Source: Acidobacteriota bacterium (GTDB taxonomy: Bacteria > Acidobacteriota > Terriglobia > Terriglobales > SCQP01). Taken from it: a DNA stretch of 64,000 bases. Made by a program: the position numbers and the translations under genes. The stretch covers positions 1 to 64,000 of the forward strand of contig JAJYIU010000008.1 of assembly GCA_021789895.1 (NCBI GenBank), read 5' to 3'. Positions 56,048-64,000 of the stretch are shown here, piece after piece; the first letter of the stretch is position 1; every line of letters starts with the position of its first letter. Under the pieces are notes generated by a model. The model had not been told where the DNA came from and made no database searches. It worked only from the letters and a program-made list of their open reading frames with translations.

Positions 56048-57175
56048 GTGAAAAACCGCGCCTGTTTCGCCATACCGCTGTTCGTGCTGGCGCTGGTTGC
56101 GCTGGGCGCCGCCCAGCAGCAAAATCCCGCTCCCCCTCCCGCCAGCGGGGGCCCGACCGGCAACTCCGGGCCGATCGTGATTCCGCGAAAACAGCCGGCG
56201 CCCTCCACCGGCCCACTCTCGGCGCCGCCAGCCCCTAAAAAGACCACTCCCGCTTACCGCTACCACGTCAACGTGCCGGAAGTGCGCATCCCGGTTATCG
56301 TCGAAACCGACAATGGCAACTTCATCGGCCATTTGGGCAAAAACAACTTCCGCGTGTACGAAAATAACAAGCTGCAGCCCATTACCGCCGTCAACTACAC
56401 CGACCAGGCTCCGATGACCGTAGTGGAAATGATCGAGTACAGCAACGCCCAGTGGTGGCCGTTCCTCTACCACATCCTCGAAGCCAGCTACGACTTTACC
56501 AGCCAGTTGGAGCCGCACGATTGGGTGGCGCTGGTGACTTACGATCTGCGCCCGCATATCAAAGTGGATTTCACCCATAACAAGCAGGCGGTCTTCGCCG
56601 GGCTGAATTCGCTCTTTTACCCCGGCTTCAGCGAATCGGATTTATACGATTCGCTCTCCTGGGTCATTGACCGGCTGAACGGCATCAAGGGACAGAAGGT
56701 GATCGTGCTGATCAGCACCGGAATCAACACCTTCAGCCGCATCAACTTCGGCGATATCCAGAAAAAAGTGCAAAGCGCGCACAATATCGCCATCTATCCC
56801 GTGGCGATTGGCTGGTCCATCCGGCAATACATGGAAGAAAACGGTTATATCGGGCCGATGGGCGAGATGAACTACATCGTTGCCAACAACCAACTGCGCT
56901 ACTTCGCCAAATGGACCGGCGGGCGATTTTATGAACCGCGCTTTGAAGGCGCGTACCCGGACGTGTTTCACGACATCGCCGCCTCGGTGCGCAATCAGTA
57001 CATCGTCACCTATCGGCCCACGAACACGAAGCTGGACGGCACCTACCGTAAAATCAAGGTGGAAGTCGTGGGCAACGACGGCAAAAAACTGCGGATCGTG
57101 AACACCAAGGGCAAGAAGGTCGACTACAAAATCATCGCTCAGTCCGGCTATCGCGCCCAGGTTGCGGTGCGCTAG
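56048..57175 (+). CDS. VWFA-related acidobacterial-type protein
   Basis: 375 residues. A signal peptide (KNRACFAIPLFVLALVALGA) and a Pro-rich spacer are followed by the VWFA-like region: VNVPEVRIPVIVETDNGNFI, GHLGKNNFRVYENNKLQPIT, then VALVTYDLRPHI, the LYDSLSWVIDRLNGI helix, VIVLISTGINTF and GGRFYEPRFEGAYPDVFHDI, ending with NQYIVTYRPTNTKLDGTYRK. This order is the family named from Acidobacteria (TIGR03436). The usual MIDAS DxSxS is degenerate. Probably periplasmic or surface-located; role unknown. GTG start with GAGAGGAG upstream. Confidence 0.82.
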   Translation: MKNRACFAIPLFVLALVALGAAQQQNPAPPPASGGPTGNSGPIVIPRKQPAPSTGPLSAPPAPKKTTPAYRYHVNVPEVRIPVIVETDNGNFIGHLGKNNFRVYENNKLQPITAVNYTDQAPMTVVEMIEYSNAQWWPFLYHILEASYDFTSQLEPHDWVALVTYDLRPHIKVDFTHNKQAVFAGLNSLFYPGFSESDLYDSLSWVIDRLNGIKGQKVIVLISTGINTFSRINFGDIQKKVQSAHNIAIYPVAIGWSIRQYMEENGYIGPMGEMNYIVANNQLRYFAKWTGGRFYEPRFEGAYPDVFHDIAASVRNQYIVTYRPTNTKLDGTYRKIKVEVVGNDGKKLRIVNTKGKKVDYKIIAQSGYRAQVAVR

Positions 57176-57201
57176 CCGGACGCAGCCGCTCGCATTTTTT
57201 T

Positions 57202-57741
57202 ATGCTGGCCTATGTGTTTTGGCACTGGCCCAACTCCGGCGTCTCCGGCGCGGGCTATGAAGAGGGGTTGCGCCGGTTTCAAGCCGCGCTCGCGGCGGCG
57301 CGGCCGCCGGGGTGGCGGCAATCGCAAGTCTTCCGTCTGCGCGGCGCCCCCTGGACCGCGCAGGGAACCAGCTATGAAGAATGGTATTGGCTGGAAAACA
57401 GTGCCGCGCTGGATGCGCTCAATTCCGCCGCCGTCTCCGGCGGCTGCCGCGACCCGCACGACGCGGTAGCGCGCCAGGTGGCCGGCGGCGCCGCCGGGCT
57501 CTATCGTCCAATCAACGCGGTGCAGGGCGATTTTTCCCGGCATATATGGTTCAGCAAGCCCGAGGGCTGGAGCTACGCTCGGCTGAATGACGCGATGGCG
57601 CAGAGCCGGCCGGAAAGCCGGCTCTGGCAGCGGCAACTGGTGCTCGGACCCACGCCGGAACTCTGCCTTTGGAGCAGCCGTGAGGCCGCCACGCTGCCAT
57701 TTCCGGTCCTGGAAATCGCCGTCGAGCCGGTTTGGCCATGA
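57202..57741 (+). CDS. conserved hypothetical protein upstream of selA
   Basis: 179 residues, starting MLAYVFWHWPNSGVSGAGYE, with FRLRGAPWTAQGTSYEEWYW, DAVARQVAGGAAGLYRPINA and FSKPEGWSYARLNDAMAQSR. Trp/Tyr-rich, dimeric alpha-beta barrel-like composition; no family named with confidence. Overlaps the selA start by four bases, so coupled. Confidence 0.7.
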   Translation: MLAYVFWHWPNSGVSGAGYEEGLRRFQAALAAARPPGWRQSQVFRLRGAPWTAQGTSYEEWYWLENSAALDALNSAAVSGGCRDPHDAVARQVAGGAAGLYRPINAVQGDFSRHIWFSKPEGWSYARLNDAMAQSRPESRLWQRQLVLGPTPELCLWSSREAATLPFPVLEIAVEPVWP

Positions 57742-59180
57742 GTCCCGCTGAGGACAATCCGCTCCAGGCCATTCCCCAGGTGGACGAGCTGCTGCAGCGC
57801 GCCACCCTGCAGCCGCTATGGCGTACACTGGGGCCGCGGCAGGCGCGGATCGTCATTCGGCAAACGCTTGAAGAGCTGCGCGCGCGCTGCACTGGCGCGC
57901 CGGAAACAGCGCCGGCCGCGCTGGCGGCGGGGCTGGCGGAGCTCGAACCGGCGCTGGCCGCACGGGCGCAGGCGCGGCTGCGGCCGTCGCTGCGAGTGGT
58001 CATCAATGCCACCGGCGTCGTTCTCCATACCAATCTGGGCCGGGCGCCCTTGAGCCCCGCCGCCTGCGCGCGCTTGCGCGAAATCGGCGCCGCCTATACC
58101 AACCTGGAATACGAACTGGCCGCCGGTCGGCGCGGCAAGCGCGACAGCCATGTCGAAGCGCTGGCCTGCGAGCTGACCGGCGCGGAACGCACGCTGGTGG
58201 TGAACAACAACGCCGCCGCCCTGCTGCTGCTGGCGAAGGCGCTGGCCGCGGACGGAGAAATTCTGATTTCGCGCGGCGAACTGGTGGAAATTGGGGACGG
58301 CTTCCGGGTGCCGGAGATCCTGATGGCGGCCGGGGCCCGGTTGCGGGAAGTGGGCGCCACCAACCGCACACACCTGGCCGACTACCGCCAGGCCGCCGGC
58401 CCGGCCACGCGGCTGATCTTGCGCGTACACCGCAGCAACTTCGAGTTGAGCGGCTTCACCAGCCGTCCCGAGCGCGCGGAGTTGTGCGCCCTCGGCGCCG
58501 AGCTGGGCATCCCGGTGGCCGAGGATTTAGGCAGCGGCTGCCTGCTGGCGCCGGAGGCCAGCGGCTTTCCGCAAGAGCCGACGGTGGCCGCCTGTCTGGC
58601 GGCGGGCATGAGTATCGTCACCTACAGCGGCGACAAGTTGTTAGGCGGCCCGCAGGCGGGTCTACTGAGCGGACGGAAAATCTGGCTCGACCGCTTGCGC
58701 GCCGAGCCGCTGTTTCGCGCATTGCGTGTGGATCGCCTCACGCTGGCAGCGCTGGAAGCCACACTCGACGCCTATGCGCGCGAGTCCGCAGAGGAGGTAC
58801 CGGTATGGCGCATGCTGCGGGCGCGCGATCTGGAAGCCCGCGCGCGCGCCTTTGCCCTCCGCCTGGCGCCGGCATGGCGCGCCGCGGTGGAAGCCGACGA
58901 TTCGCCCGTCGGGGGCGGCGCCTTGCCCGGAACCCGGCTGCGGAGCTGGGTGATATGGCTGCACCCGGAAAGCATCCGCTGCGAAGAGCTGGCTCGCAGG
59001 CTGCGGCTGGCGGAGCCGGCGGTGCTGGCACGGATTCAAAACGACCGCCTGGGCCTGGATTTGCGGACCGTGGCGGCAGAGCAGGAAGACGCGCTGGCGG
59101 GCGTATGTGCCCGGCTGGCCGCCGGCGACGCCAGCGCCCGCTGCCCGGCGCAGGTTCCTGGCGTTACGGCAAAGGGTTAG
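57738..59180 (+). CDS. selA: L-seryl-tRNA(Sec) selenium transferase
   Basis: 480 residues. Converts Ser-tRNA(Sec) to Sec-tRNA(Sec) using selenophosphate. VINATGVVLHTNLGRAPLSP, NLEYELAAGRRGKRDSHVEA, LVVNNNAAALLLLAKALAAD, GELVEIGDGFRVPEIL, REVGATNRTHLADYR and the PLP-lysine loop YSGDKLLGGPQAGLLSG are the SelA signatures. The ATG overlaps the preceding stop (ATGA). It implies selB, selC and at least one selenoprotein in the genome, none of which is in the window. Confidence 0.94.
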   Translation: MSPAEDNPLQAIPQVDELLQRATLQPLWRTLGPRQARIVIRQTLEELRARCTGAPETAPAALAAGLAELEPALAARAQARLRPSLRVVINATGVVLHTNLGRAPLSPAACARLREIGAAYTNLEYELAAGRRGKRDSHVEALACELTGAERTLVVNNNAAALLLLAKALAADGEILISRGELVEIGDGFRVPEILMAAGARLREVGATNRTHLADYRQAAGPATRLILRVHRSNFELSGFTSRPERAELCALGAELGIPVAEDLGSGCLLAPEASGFPQEPTVAACLAAGMSIVTYSGDKLLGGPQAGLLSGRKIWLDRLRAEPLFRALRVDRLTLAALEATLDAYARESAEEVPVWRMLRARDLEARARAFALRLAPAWRAAVEADDSPVGGGALPGTRLRSWVIWLHPESIRCEELARRLRLAEPAVLARIQNDRLGLDLRTVAAEQEDALAGVCARLAAGDASARCPAQVPGVTAKG

Positions 59181-59760
59181 CAGCGCTGCGGGGAGTTTGC
59201 GCGGCGCCTGAAGTGCGCGCCGCCGGCAACAGAATCCAGGCGCCGAGCCAGGCCGGAGGCAGGCCCAGCAGCATCCAATTCAGCGGCGAAGCGCCGGGCA
59301 GCCGGTTGAACGCATGCACCAGCGGCAGCCTGCCCAGGCGGCCAATCCAATCCTCCAGGCCATAAAAAATCGCCATCAGCCCCGGCAGCAGCAAGCCGAA
59401 GCCCAGCAGCAGGCGCACGATCGCATGACGGCGCGCCGCCCAGACGTTGGCTAAAATCAGCCCCGGTAACATCAACCAGCCGCCAGCGGGAAATGCCATC
59501 AGCACACCCAAAATGGCGGCCAGCACGCCGGGCAGGGGAAACTGCTCCAGCCAGTAAATGCCGGCAATGGCCAGCAAAGCGCCCGCCACGGCCAGCCAAT
59601 GGGGATACCAGAGGCCCGTCGCGGCGCCCCCGGCGAGGGCTAGCCGGAAGCCGCGCGCCCACATCAGCGCCGCGCCCAGAACCGCAAGATAAAATGCCAG
59701 CCGCATTGGATTGCGCCAGGTGAGGCTGGAACGGCGCGGTGAAGGTGGAACTTCGGGCAT
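59164..59760 (-). CDS. multi-pass inner-membrane protein, unknown function
   Basis: 198 residues with about five hydrophobic segments: LAFYLAVLGAALMWA, HWLAVAGALLAIAGIYWL, LPGVLAAILGVLMAFP, IVRLLLGFGLLLPGLMAIFYG and WMLLGLPPAWLGAWILLPA. No family recognised. The tail overlaps the end of selA by 17 bases, convergent. The start may be MRLAFYL (59706) rather than 59760. Confidence 0.6.
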   Translation of the reverse strand: MPEVPPSPRRSSLTWRNPMRLAFYLAVLGAALMWARGFRLALAGGAATGLWYPHWLAVAGALLAIAGIYWLEQFPLPGVLAAILGVLMAFPAGGWLMLPGLILANVWAARRHAIVRLLLGFGLLLPGLMAIFYGLEDWIGRLGRLPLVHAFNRLPGASPLNWMLLGLPPAWLGAWILLPAARTSGAAQTPRSAANPLP

Positions 59761-59770
59761 GACTTCGAAT

Positions 59771-59776
59771 TATAAT
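59771..59776 (+). promoter_or_regulatory. candidate -10 element of the aminotransferase gene
   Basis: A perfect TATAAT in an AT island, 30 bases before ATG 59807. No good -35 is seen 16-18 bases upstream (GAACTT at best). It favours the 59807 start over earlier ones. Confidence 0.4.
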
Positions 59777-59806
59777 AAAACGATTCGCGCTGCAGGATTT
59801 ACGCGC

Positions 59807-60997
59807 ATGAAAACCATGCATGCTGTGCGGTTGGCGGGGCGGATGGGCCGCCTGGGCACGGAAAGCGCCTTTGAAGTGCTGGCGCGCGCCCGCCAGCTTG
59901 AAGCTGCCGGTAAATCCATCATTCACCTGGAAATTGGCGAGCCGGATTTCCCCACCCCGGCCAATATCCAGGCGGCGGCGGTCCAGGCCCTCGCCGACGG
60001 CTATACCCATTACACTCCGGCGCAGGGGCTGCCGGCGCTGCGGGAAGCGGTGGCCGAATACGTGAGCCGCACCCGCCGGATTGCGGTCGAGCCGGAGGAA
60101 GTCGTCATCGCTCCCGGCGGTAAACCGATCCTTTACATCGTTTTGACGGCGCTGCTCGAGCCCGGCGACGAAGTCATCTATCCCGATCCCGGCTTTCCGA
60201 TTTACGAATCGGTCATCGCCTTCCTGGGCGCCAAGCCCGTGCCGGTGCGGCTGCGCGAAGAGGCCGGATTCGCCATGACCGCCGAAGACGTCGCCGCGGC
60301 GCTGACCCCGCGCACGCGGCTGCTGATCTTGAACTCGCCGCAAAATCCGACCGGCGGCGTGCTGCCGCGCGACGAAGTGCAGCGGCTGGCGCACCTGCTG
60401 GCCGAACGCGACGTGGTCACGCTTTCGGACGAAATCTACAGCCGGATTCTGTTCGAGGGCGAGCACCATTCGCTGATTTCCGAGCCGGGCATGCGGGAAT
60501 CCACGGTGCTGCTGGACGGCTTTTCCAAGACCTATGCCATGACCGGCTGGCGGCTGGGCTACGGGGTGATGCCGAAAGCGCTGGCGCAGGCCGCGACCCG
60601 GCTGATGATCAACATAAATTCCTGCACCGCCGCGTTTACGCAAATGGCGGGGGTGGAGGCGCTGCGCGGCAATCAGTCGGCGGTGGAAGCGATGGTGGGC
60701 GAGTTCCGGCGCCGGCGCGACGCCTGCCTGGCCGGGATACAAACCATTCCCGGCTTCCGCTGCCGCCCGCCGCACGGCGCGTTTTACCTGTTCCCGAACA
60801 TCGAAGGCACCGGCTACGGCGCGCGCGAGCTGCAGCAGGCGCTGCTGCAGGAGGCCGGAGTCGCGGTGCTGGCGGGCACGGCATTCGGGGCCAACGGCGA
60901 AGGGTTCCTGCGGCTGTCGGTGGCCAACTCGCTGGAAAATATCGAACAGGCCATCGAGCGCATCCGCAATTGGATCGCCGCCCATCCGCGCCCTTGA
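59807..60997 (+). CDS. class I PLP-dependent aminotransferase (AspC/AlaT type)
   Basis: 396 residues. IHLEIGEPDFPTPANIQAAA, TPAQGLPALREAVAEYV, NSPQNPTGGVLPRDEV, TLSDEIYSRILFEGE and the Schiff-base Lys in LLDGFSKTYAMTGWRLGYG. These are the fold-type I subgroup gamma motifs; substrate (aspartate, aromatic or alanine) is not fixed. ATG 59807 is preferred because a TATAAT lies 30 bases upstream; ATGs at 59759 and 59816 are alternatives. A 2-hydroxyacid dehydrogenase follows. Confidence 0.88.
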   Translation: MKTMHAVRLAGRMGRLGTESAFEVLARARQLEAAGKSIIHLEIGEPDFPTPANIQAAAVQALADGYTHYTPAQGLPALREAVAEYVSRTRRIAVEPEEVVIAPGGKPILYIVLTALLEPGDEVIYPDPGFPIYESVIAFLGAKPVPVRLREEAGFAMTAEDVAAALTPRTRLLILNSPQNPTGGVLPRDEVQRLAHLLAERDVVTLSDEIYSRILFEGEHHSLISEPGMRESTVLLDGFSKTYAMTGWRLGYGVMPKALAQAATRLMININSCTAAFTQMAGVEALRGNQSAVEAMVGEFRRRRDACLAGIQTIPGFRCRPPHGAFYLFPNIEGTGYGARELQQALLQEAGVAVLAGTAFGANGEGFLRLSVANSLENIEQAIERIRNWIAAHPRP

Positions 60998-61008
60998 ACG
61001 CAGAATCC

Positions 61009-62142
61009 ATGACCGGGACACAACCATCGCGACGGGTATTCGCCACCGCCGATATCGGGCGGGAAGCGCTGGCGATATTGGAAAAGCAGGGCTACGCGGT
61101 CGAGGTGCATCCACACCTGGAAGCGCCGGCGCACGAGATCATCCTGGCCAAGGTGCGGGACGGCGTGGATGCTTTGATCACGACGCTGCGCGACCGCATC
61201 GACTCGGAAGTCTTCGAAGCCGGGCGCGGCCGGCTGCGCGTGGTGGCGCAGGACGCGGTCGGCTTCGACAACATTGACCGCGCCGCCGCTAACCGCGCCC
61301 GCATCCCGTTCACCCATACGCCGGATGTGCTGACCGAGGCGACGGCGGAATTTGCCTGGTTCATCCTGGGGGCGGCGGCGCGCCAGCTCTGGGCCAGTGA
61401 GCAATTGGTGCGGGAAAAACAGTGGCGCTTCTGGCATCCTTACCATCCGCTGTTGGGCGCGGAGGTTACCGGCAAAACTGTGGCGGTGATCGGGACGGGA
61501 CGCATCGGGCAGGCCTTCATCCGCAAAAGCCTGGGCTTCGAGGTGCGGCTGCTGTGCCACGATCCGGTGCGGCAGGATGCCGCCTTCGTTGAGAAAGTCG
61601 AGCGCCTGTTGGCGGAAGGGCGGCGCTCGGGGCTGCTGCGGCCCGGCGCCAGCATCGCCTACACCGATTTCCGCAGCGCCCTCTCGCAGGCCGATTTCGT
61701 CAGCCTGCATGTCCCGCTGCTGCGCGCCGGGGAATGCGAGACGCCCACCTATCATCTGCTGAACGAAGACAGCCTGGGCTGGATGCGCGCCGGGGCCTGG
61801 CTGATCAACACCTCGCGCGGCCCGGTGGTGGACGAGGCGGCGCTGCTGCAGGCGCTGCGCGCCGGGCGGCTGGCGGGGGCGGCGCTGGACGTGTACGAAA
61901 CCGAGCCGCTGCCGGAAGCGAGCGGATTGCGCGCCAGCGATCTGGCCGAGCGGGTGCGGCTATATCCGCATTTTGCCAGCGCCACCGTCGAAACCCGGCT
62001 CTCGCCAGACCCCGGCCGGGGCATGGCCGGGCGCTGCGTGCAGGCGCTGCGCGACGTACTCGAGGGCAACTACGGCGGCAATCCCGCGCGCATGCCCTAC
62101 GTCGTCAACAAGGAAGCCTTCGCGGAGGCCGGCCGGGCATGA
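61009..62142 (+). CDS. D-isomer-specific 2-hydroxyacid dehydrogenase
   Basis: 377 residues. VFATADIGREALAILEKQGY, LRVVAQDAVGFDNIDRAAAN, the NAD fold TVAVIGTGRIGQAFIRKSLG, ADFVSLHVPLL, WLINTSRGPVVDEAALLQAL, and the His region VRLYPHFASATVETR. Resembles glyoxylate/hydroxypyruvate reductases; an extra 15-20-residue loop (KVERLLAEGRRSGLLRPGAS) is unusual. It follows the aminotransferase by 11 bases, which would suit a transaminase-reductase pair acting on 2-oxo acids. Confidence 0.85.
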   Translation: MTGTQPSRRVFATADIGREALAILEKQGYAVEVHPHLEAPAHEIILAKVRDGVDALITTLRDRIDSEVFEAGRGRLRVVAQDAVGFDNIDRAAANRARIPFTHTPDVLTEATAEFAWFILGAAARQLWASEQLVREKQWRFWHPYHPLLGAEVTGKTVAVIGTGRIGQAFIRKSLGFEVRLLCHDPVRQDAAFVEKVERLLAEGRRSGLLRPGASIAYTDFRSALSQADFVSLHVPLLRAGECETPTYHLLNEDSLGWMRAGAWLINTSRGPVVDEAALLQALRAGRLAGAALDVYETEPLPEASGLRASDLAERVRLYPHFASATVETRLSPDPGRGMAGRCVQALRDVLEGNYGGNPARMPYVVNKEAFAEAGRA

Positions 62143-62768
62143 GCTGCGCCCTGTGCGAGCGCCGGAAACCGCGCCGCGATTGCCCCGCGCTGAGCCGGAG
62201 CATCTGCGGCGCCTGCTGCGGGCGCTATCGCGAATTGACGCTCGACTGCCCCGCCACCTGCCCCCACCTGGTGGCCGCCTACCGCTACGAGTGGCAGCGC
62301 CCGCTGCCGGCAGCGCAGCAGTTTCGCCCGGATTTTCACCTGACCCGCCGTCAGATGGAAGAGAATCAAGCCCTGCTGCTGGCGCTGCTCGAAGCCGTGC
62401 AAGCGCTGCATCGCCGCCAGCGCGATCTCAGCGACGCCGACGTCGCCGCCGCCCTGGAAAGCCGGCTGCAAGCGCTCGAAACCGAGCAAAGCGGCTTGAT
62501 TTACGACGCCTCTCCCGCCGGCGGGCTGCGGCGCGAGCTGTACCGGCAACTGGCGGCTATCGAACAGACCCCGATCCAGGCCGCCGCACTGGCGCCGGCC
62601 GCGGCGGCCAGCCGCGAGCAGCGCATTGTGGCTTACGTCTGGCTGATTCGCATCCTGCGCACCTACAGCAGCATGCGGGCGCGCGCCCGCGGCTTCCTGG
62701 TCTGGATGAATGATCGTTTCCCGGCGCATCCCGCCGCGCTCAGCTCGCCCCTGGTGCTCGGCGCGTGA
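62139..62768 (+). CDS. Cys-rich putative zinc-binding protein
   Basis: 209 residues. MSCALCERRKPRRDCPALSR, then SICGACCGRYRELTLDCPAT, CPHLVAAYRYEW: a cluster of nine Cys in the first 45 residues (C-x2-C, C, C-x2-CC, C-x3-C), probably a structural zinc site. A coiled region (RRQMEENQALLLALLEAVQA) and an Ala-rich C-terminus follow. ATG overlaps the preceding stop (ATGA), so translation is coupled. No family named. Confidence 0.72.
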   Translation: MSCALCERRKPRRDCPALSRSICGACCGRYRELTLDCPATCPHLVAAYRYEWQRPLPAAQQFRPDFHLTRRQMEENQALLLALLEAVQALHRRQRDLSDADVAAALESRLQALETEQSGLIYDASPAGGLRRELYRQLAAIEQTPIQAAALAPAAAASREQRIVAYVWLIRILRTYSSMRARARGFLVWMNDRFPAHPAALSSPLVLGA

Positions 62769-62838
62769 ACCGGCGACGGCCGGCCTCGAATATGCGAAAA
62801 TAAATCCCACCATTCTTTTTCAAACTATCTCGTTCTAC

Positions 62839-64000
62839 ATGCCGCATTCGGATTCCTTACCCACGCCACCTCCCGCCGCCGTTGAGCCCGAAACTCTGCC
62901 GCCGCCGCAGACTGCCCCGGCGCCGGCGAATGAGGATGCCAGTTTCGCCCAACTGCTGGAGCAATACAGCGCGGAATCGCCGGCCGCGGGCCCCAAAACC
63001 GGCGACCGCATGGAAGGCGTGGTGGTCAACTTGACCGCCGACGCGGTGCTGGTGGATATCGGCGCCAAGGCGGAAGGGTTCATTCCCATCGAGCAGGTGC
63101 GCAGCCCGGAAGGCGAACTCAGCCTCCATCCGGGCGACCGGGTGCCGGTCATCGTCGAAGGACGCGACGCGGAAGGCACGCTGAAGCTGAGCCTGCTGCG
63201 CCCCAGCCATCCGCGCAACTTCGAAGACCTGCGCCTGGCGCATGAGGAAAACCGCATCGTGAGCGGCAAAGTCATGGGGCTGGGCAAGGGCGGCCTGAGC
63301 GTGAAATTCGGCGAGAGCCGCGGCTTCCTGCCCGCGGCCCGCAGCGGCGCCCATACCCAGGAAGAAATGCACGCCCTGGTGGGCCAGGAAGTCCGCGCCC
63401 GCATCCTGAAGCTGGAACCGGGGCGGAATAGCGTGGTGCTGGACCGCCGCGCGGTGCTGGAAGCGGAGCGCGCCGCGGCGGAAGTGGCCGCGATCGAGCG
63501 GCTGCACGAAGGCGACATCGTCGAGGCCCGCATCACCAGCCTGGCGCATTATGGCGCCTTCGTGGATCTGGGCGGGATCGAGGCGCTGCTGCACGTCAGC
63601 GACATGAGCTGGCAGCGGCTGGAGAACCCCGCCGCGCTGGTCGCCATCGGCGACGCGGTGCAGGTGCGCGTGCTGAAAATCGAGACGCAGAAGCGGCGCA
63701 TCTCGGTGGGCATCAAGCAGCTTGGCCGCGACCCTTGGGAAGACGTGCCCAACAAGTACGCCTCCGGCCAGCGGGTGCGCGGCCGGGTGCTGCGCACTAC
63801 CGACTTCGGCGCCTTCGTCGAAATCGAGCCGGGGGTCGAGGGCCTGGTGCATATCAGCGAAATGAGCTGGTCGCGCAAGCAGCCCCGCCCGGGCGACCTG
63901 GTCAAGCCGGGCGAAGTGGTGGAAGTCGTGGTACTGCAAGTCAAGCCCGAGGAGCGGCGGATTTCCCTCGGCCTCAAGCAGGCGCTGGGCGATCCCTGGG
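62839..64000 (+). CDS. rpsA: 30S ribosomal protein S1 (5' part, runs off right edge)
   Basis: 387 codons, no stop in the window. Tandem S1 RNA-binding domains: MEGVVVNLTADAVLVDIGAK (about 56-75), a second with SGKVMGLGKGGLSVKFGESR, a third with VEARITSLAHYGAFVDLGGI, EALLHVSDMSWQRLENP, and a fourth with VRGRVLRTTDFGAFVEIEPG, EGLVHISEMSWSRK, RRISLGLKQALGDPW. The first 50 residues are Pro/Ala-rich and unstructured. S1 aids mRNA binding to the ribosome. Confidence 0.9.
   Translation, partial: MPHSDSLPTPPPAAVEPETLPPPQTAPAPANEDASFAQLLEQYSAESPAAGPKTGDRMEGVVVNLTADAVLVDIGAKAEGFIPIEQVRSPEGELSLHPGDRVPVIVEGRDAEGTLKLSLLRPSHPRNFEDLRLAHEENRIVSGKVMGLGKGGLSVKFGESRGFLPAARSGAHTQEEMHALVGQEVRARILKLEPGRNSVVLDRRAVLEAERAAAEVAAIERLHEGDIVEARITSLAHYGAFVDLGGIEALLHVSDMSWQRLENPAALVAIGDAVQVRVLKIETQKRRISVGIKQLGRDPWEDVPNKYASGQRVRGRVLRTTDFGAFVEIEPGVEGLVHISEMSWSRKQPRPGDLVKPGEVVEVVVLQVKPEERRISLGLKQALGDPW

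Overview
This is a GC-rich, gene-dense bacterial chromosome segment, most likely from an Acidobacteriota member. That assignment is an inference. It rests on a VWFA-related protein of the type first named from acidobacteria (56048-57175), acidobacterial-style M48 peptidases, a PQQ-like/cytochrome c plus GMC oxidoreductase pair, and the general codon use. No rRNA, tRNA or CRISPR array was found.

Layout: 1-1127 holds the 5' part of a TolC-type efflux lipoprotein and a small two-helix membrane protein (both minus). 1351-2184 is a methyltransferase. 2213-8163 holds fmt, then an AT-rich two-gene insert (phosphoribosyltransferase + SLOG/YspA-like protein), a Tat-exported amidase, a BioF2-type acetyltransferase and a CpsB-type PHP phosphatase. 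The insert is bracketed by direct repeats copied from the 5' end of fmt. 8324-9763 is an M23 peptidase. 9831-14083 is an arginine cluster argR-argF-argG-argH, with paired ARG-box-like sites before argR, followed by a PfpI-type protein and moeA. 16044-16429 is a gene-free, AT-richer stretch with two strong hairpins.

16430-25206 carries a sugar-isomerase-like TIM barrel, a PQQ-like/cytochrome c protein translationally coupled to a GMC oxidoreductase, an outer-membrane protein, a PIG-L deacetylase and a secreted esterase. 25394-30488 has a class III aminotransferase, a glycogen-debranching enzyme and an MGDG-synthase-like glycosyltransferase. 30654-34476 has a catalytically dead M48 relative, a VapC remnant and an M48-TPR peptidase whose leader lies in another frame. 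34669-37124 has two small unknown genes and a DUF2235 hydrolase.

37154-43226 is an ATP synthase operon (atpF'-F-H-A-G-D-C on the minus strand) without the a and c subunits. Just upstream, 43432-43638 looks like a complete miniature transcription unit: promoter, ribosome binding site, a 16-codon Lys/Ala peptide and an intrinsic terminator. 43708-46515 is pyrD-purD-purE (minus). 46649-53689 is tyrS, pepA, deoB and uvrA; tyrS has a compositionally different 3' end. 53916-64000 carries small exported helical proteins, a SprT-like metallopeptidase, the VWFA protein, selA, a membrane protein, a class I aminotransferase, a 2-hydroxyacid dehydrogenase, a Cys-rich protein and the start of ribosomal protein S1.

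Most of the window is housekeeping. The parts that stand out are the PRTase-SLOG cassette at fmt, the Lys/Ala micro-gene, the mosaic tyrS and the decayed peptidase/toxin region at 30.6-34.6 kb.
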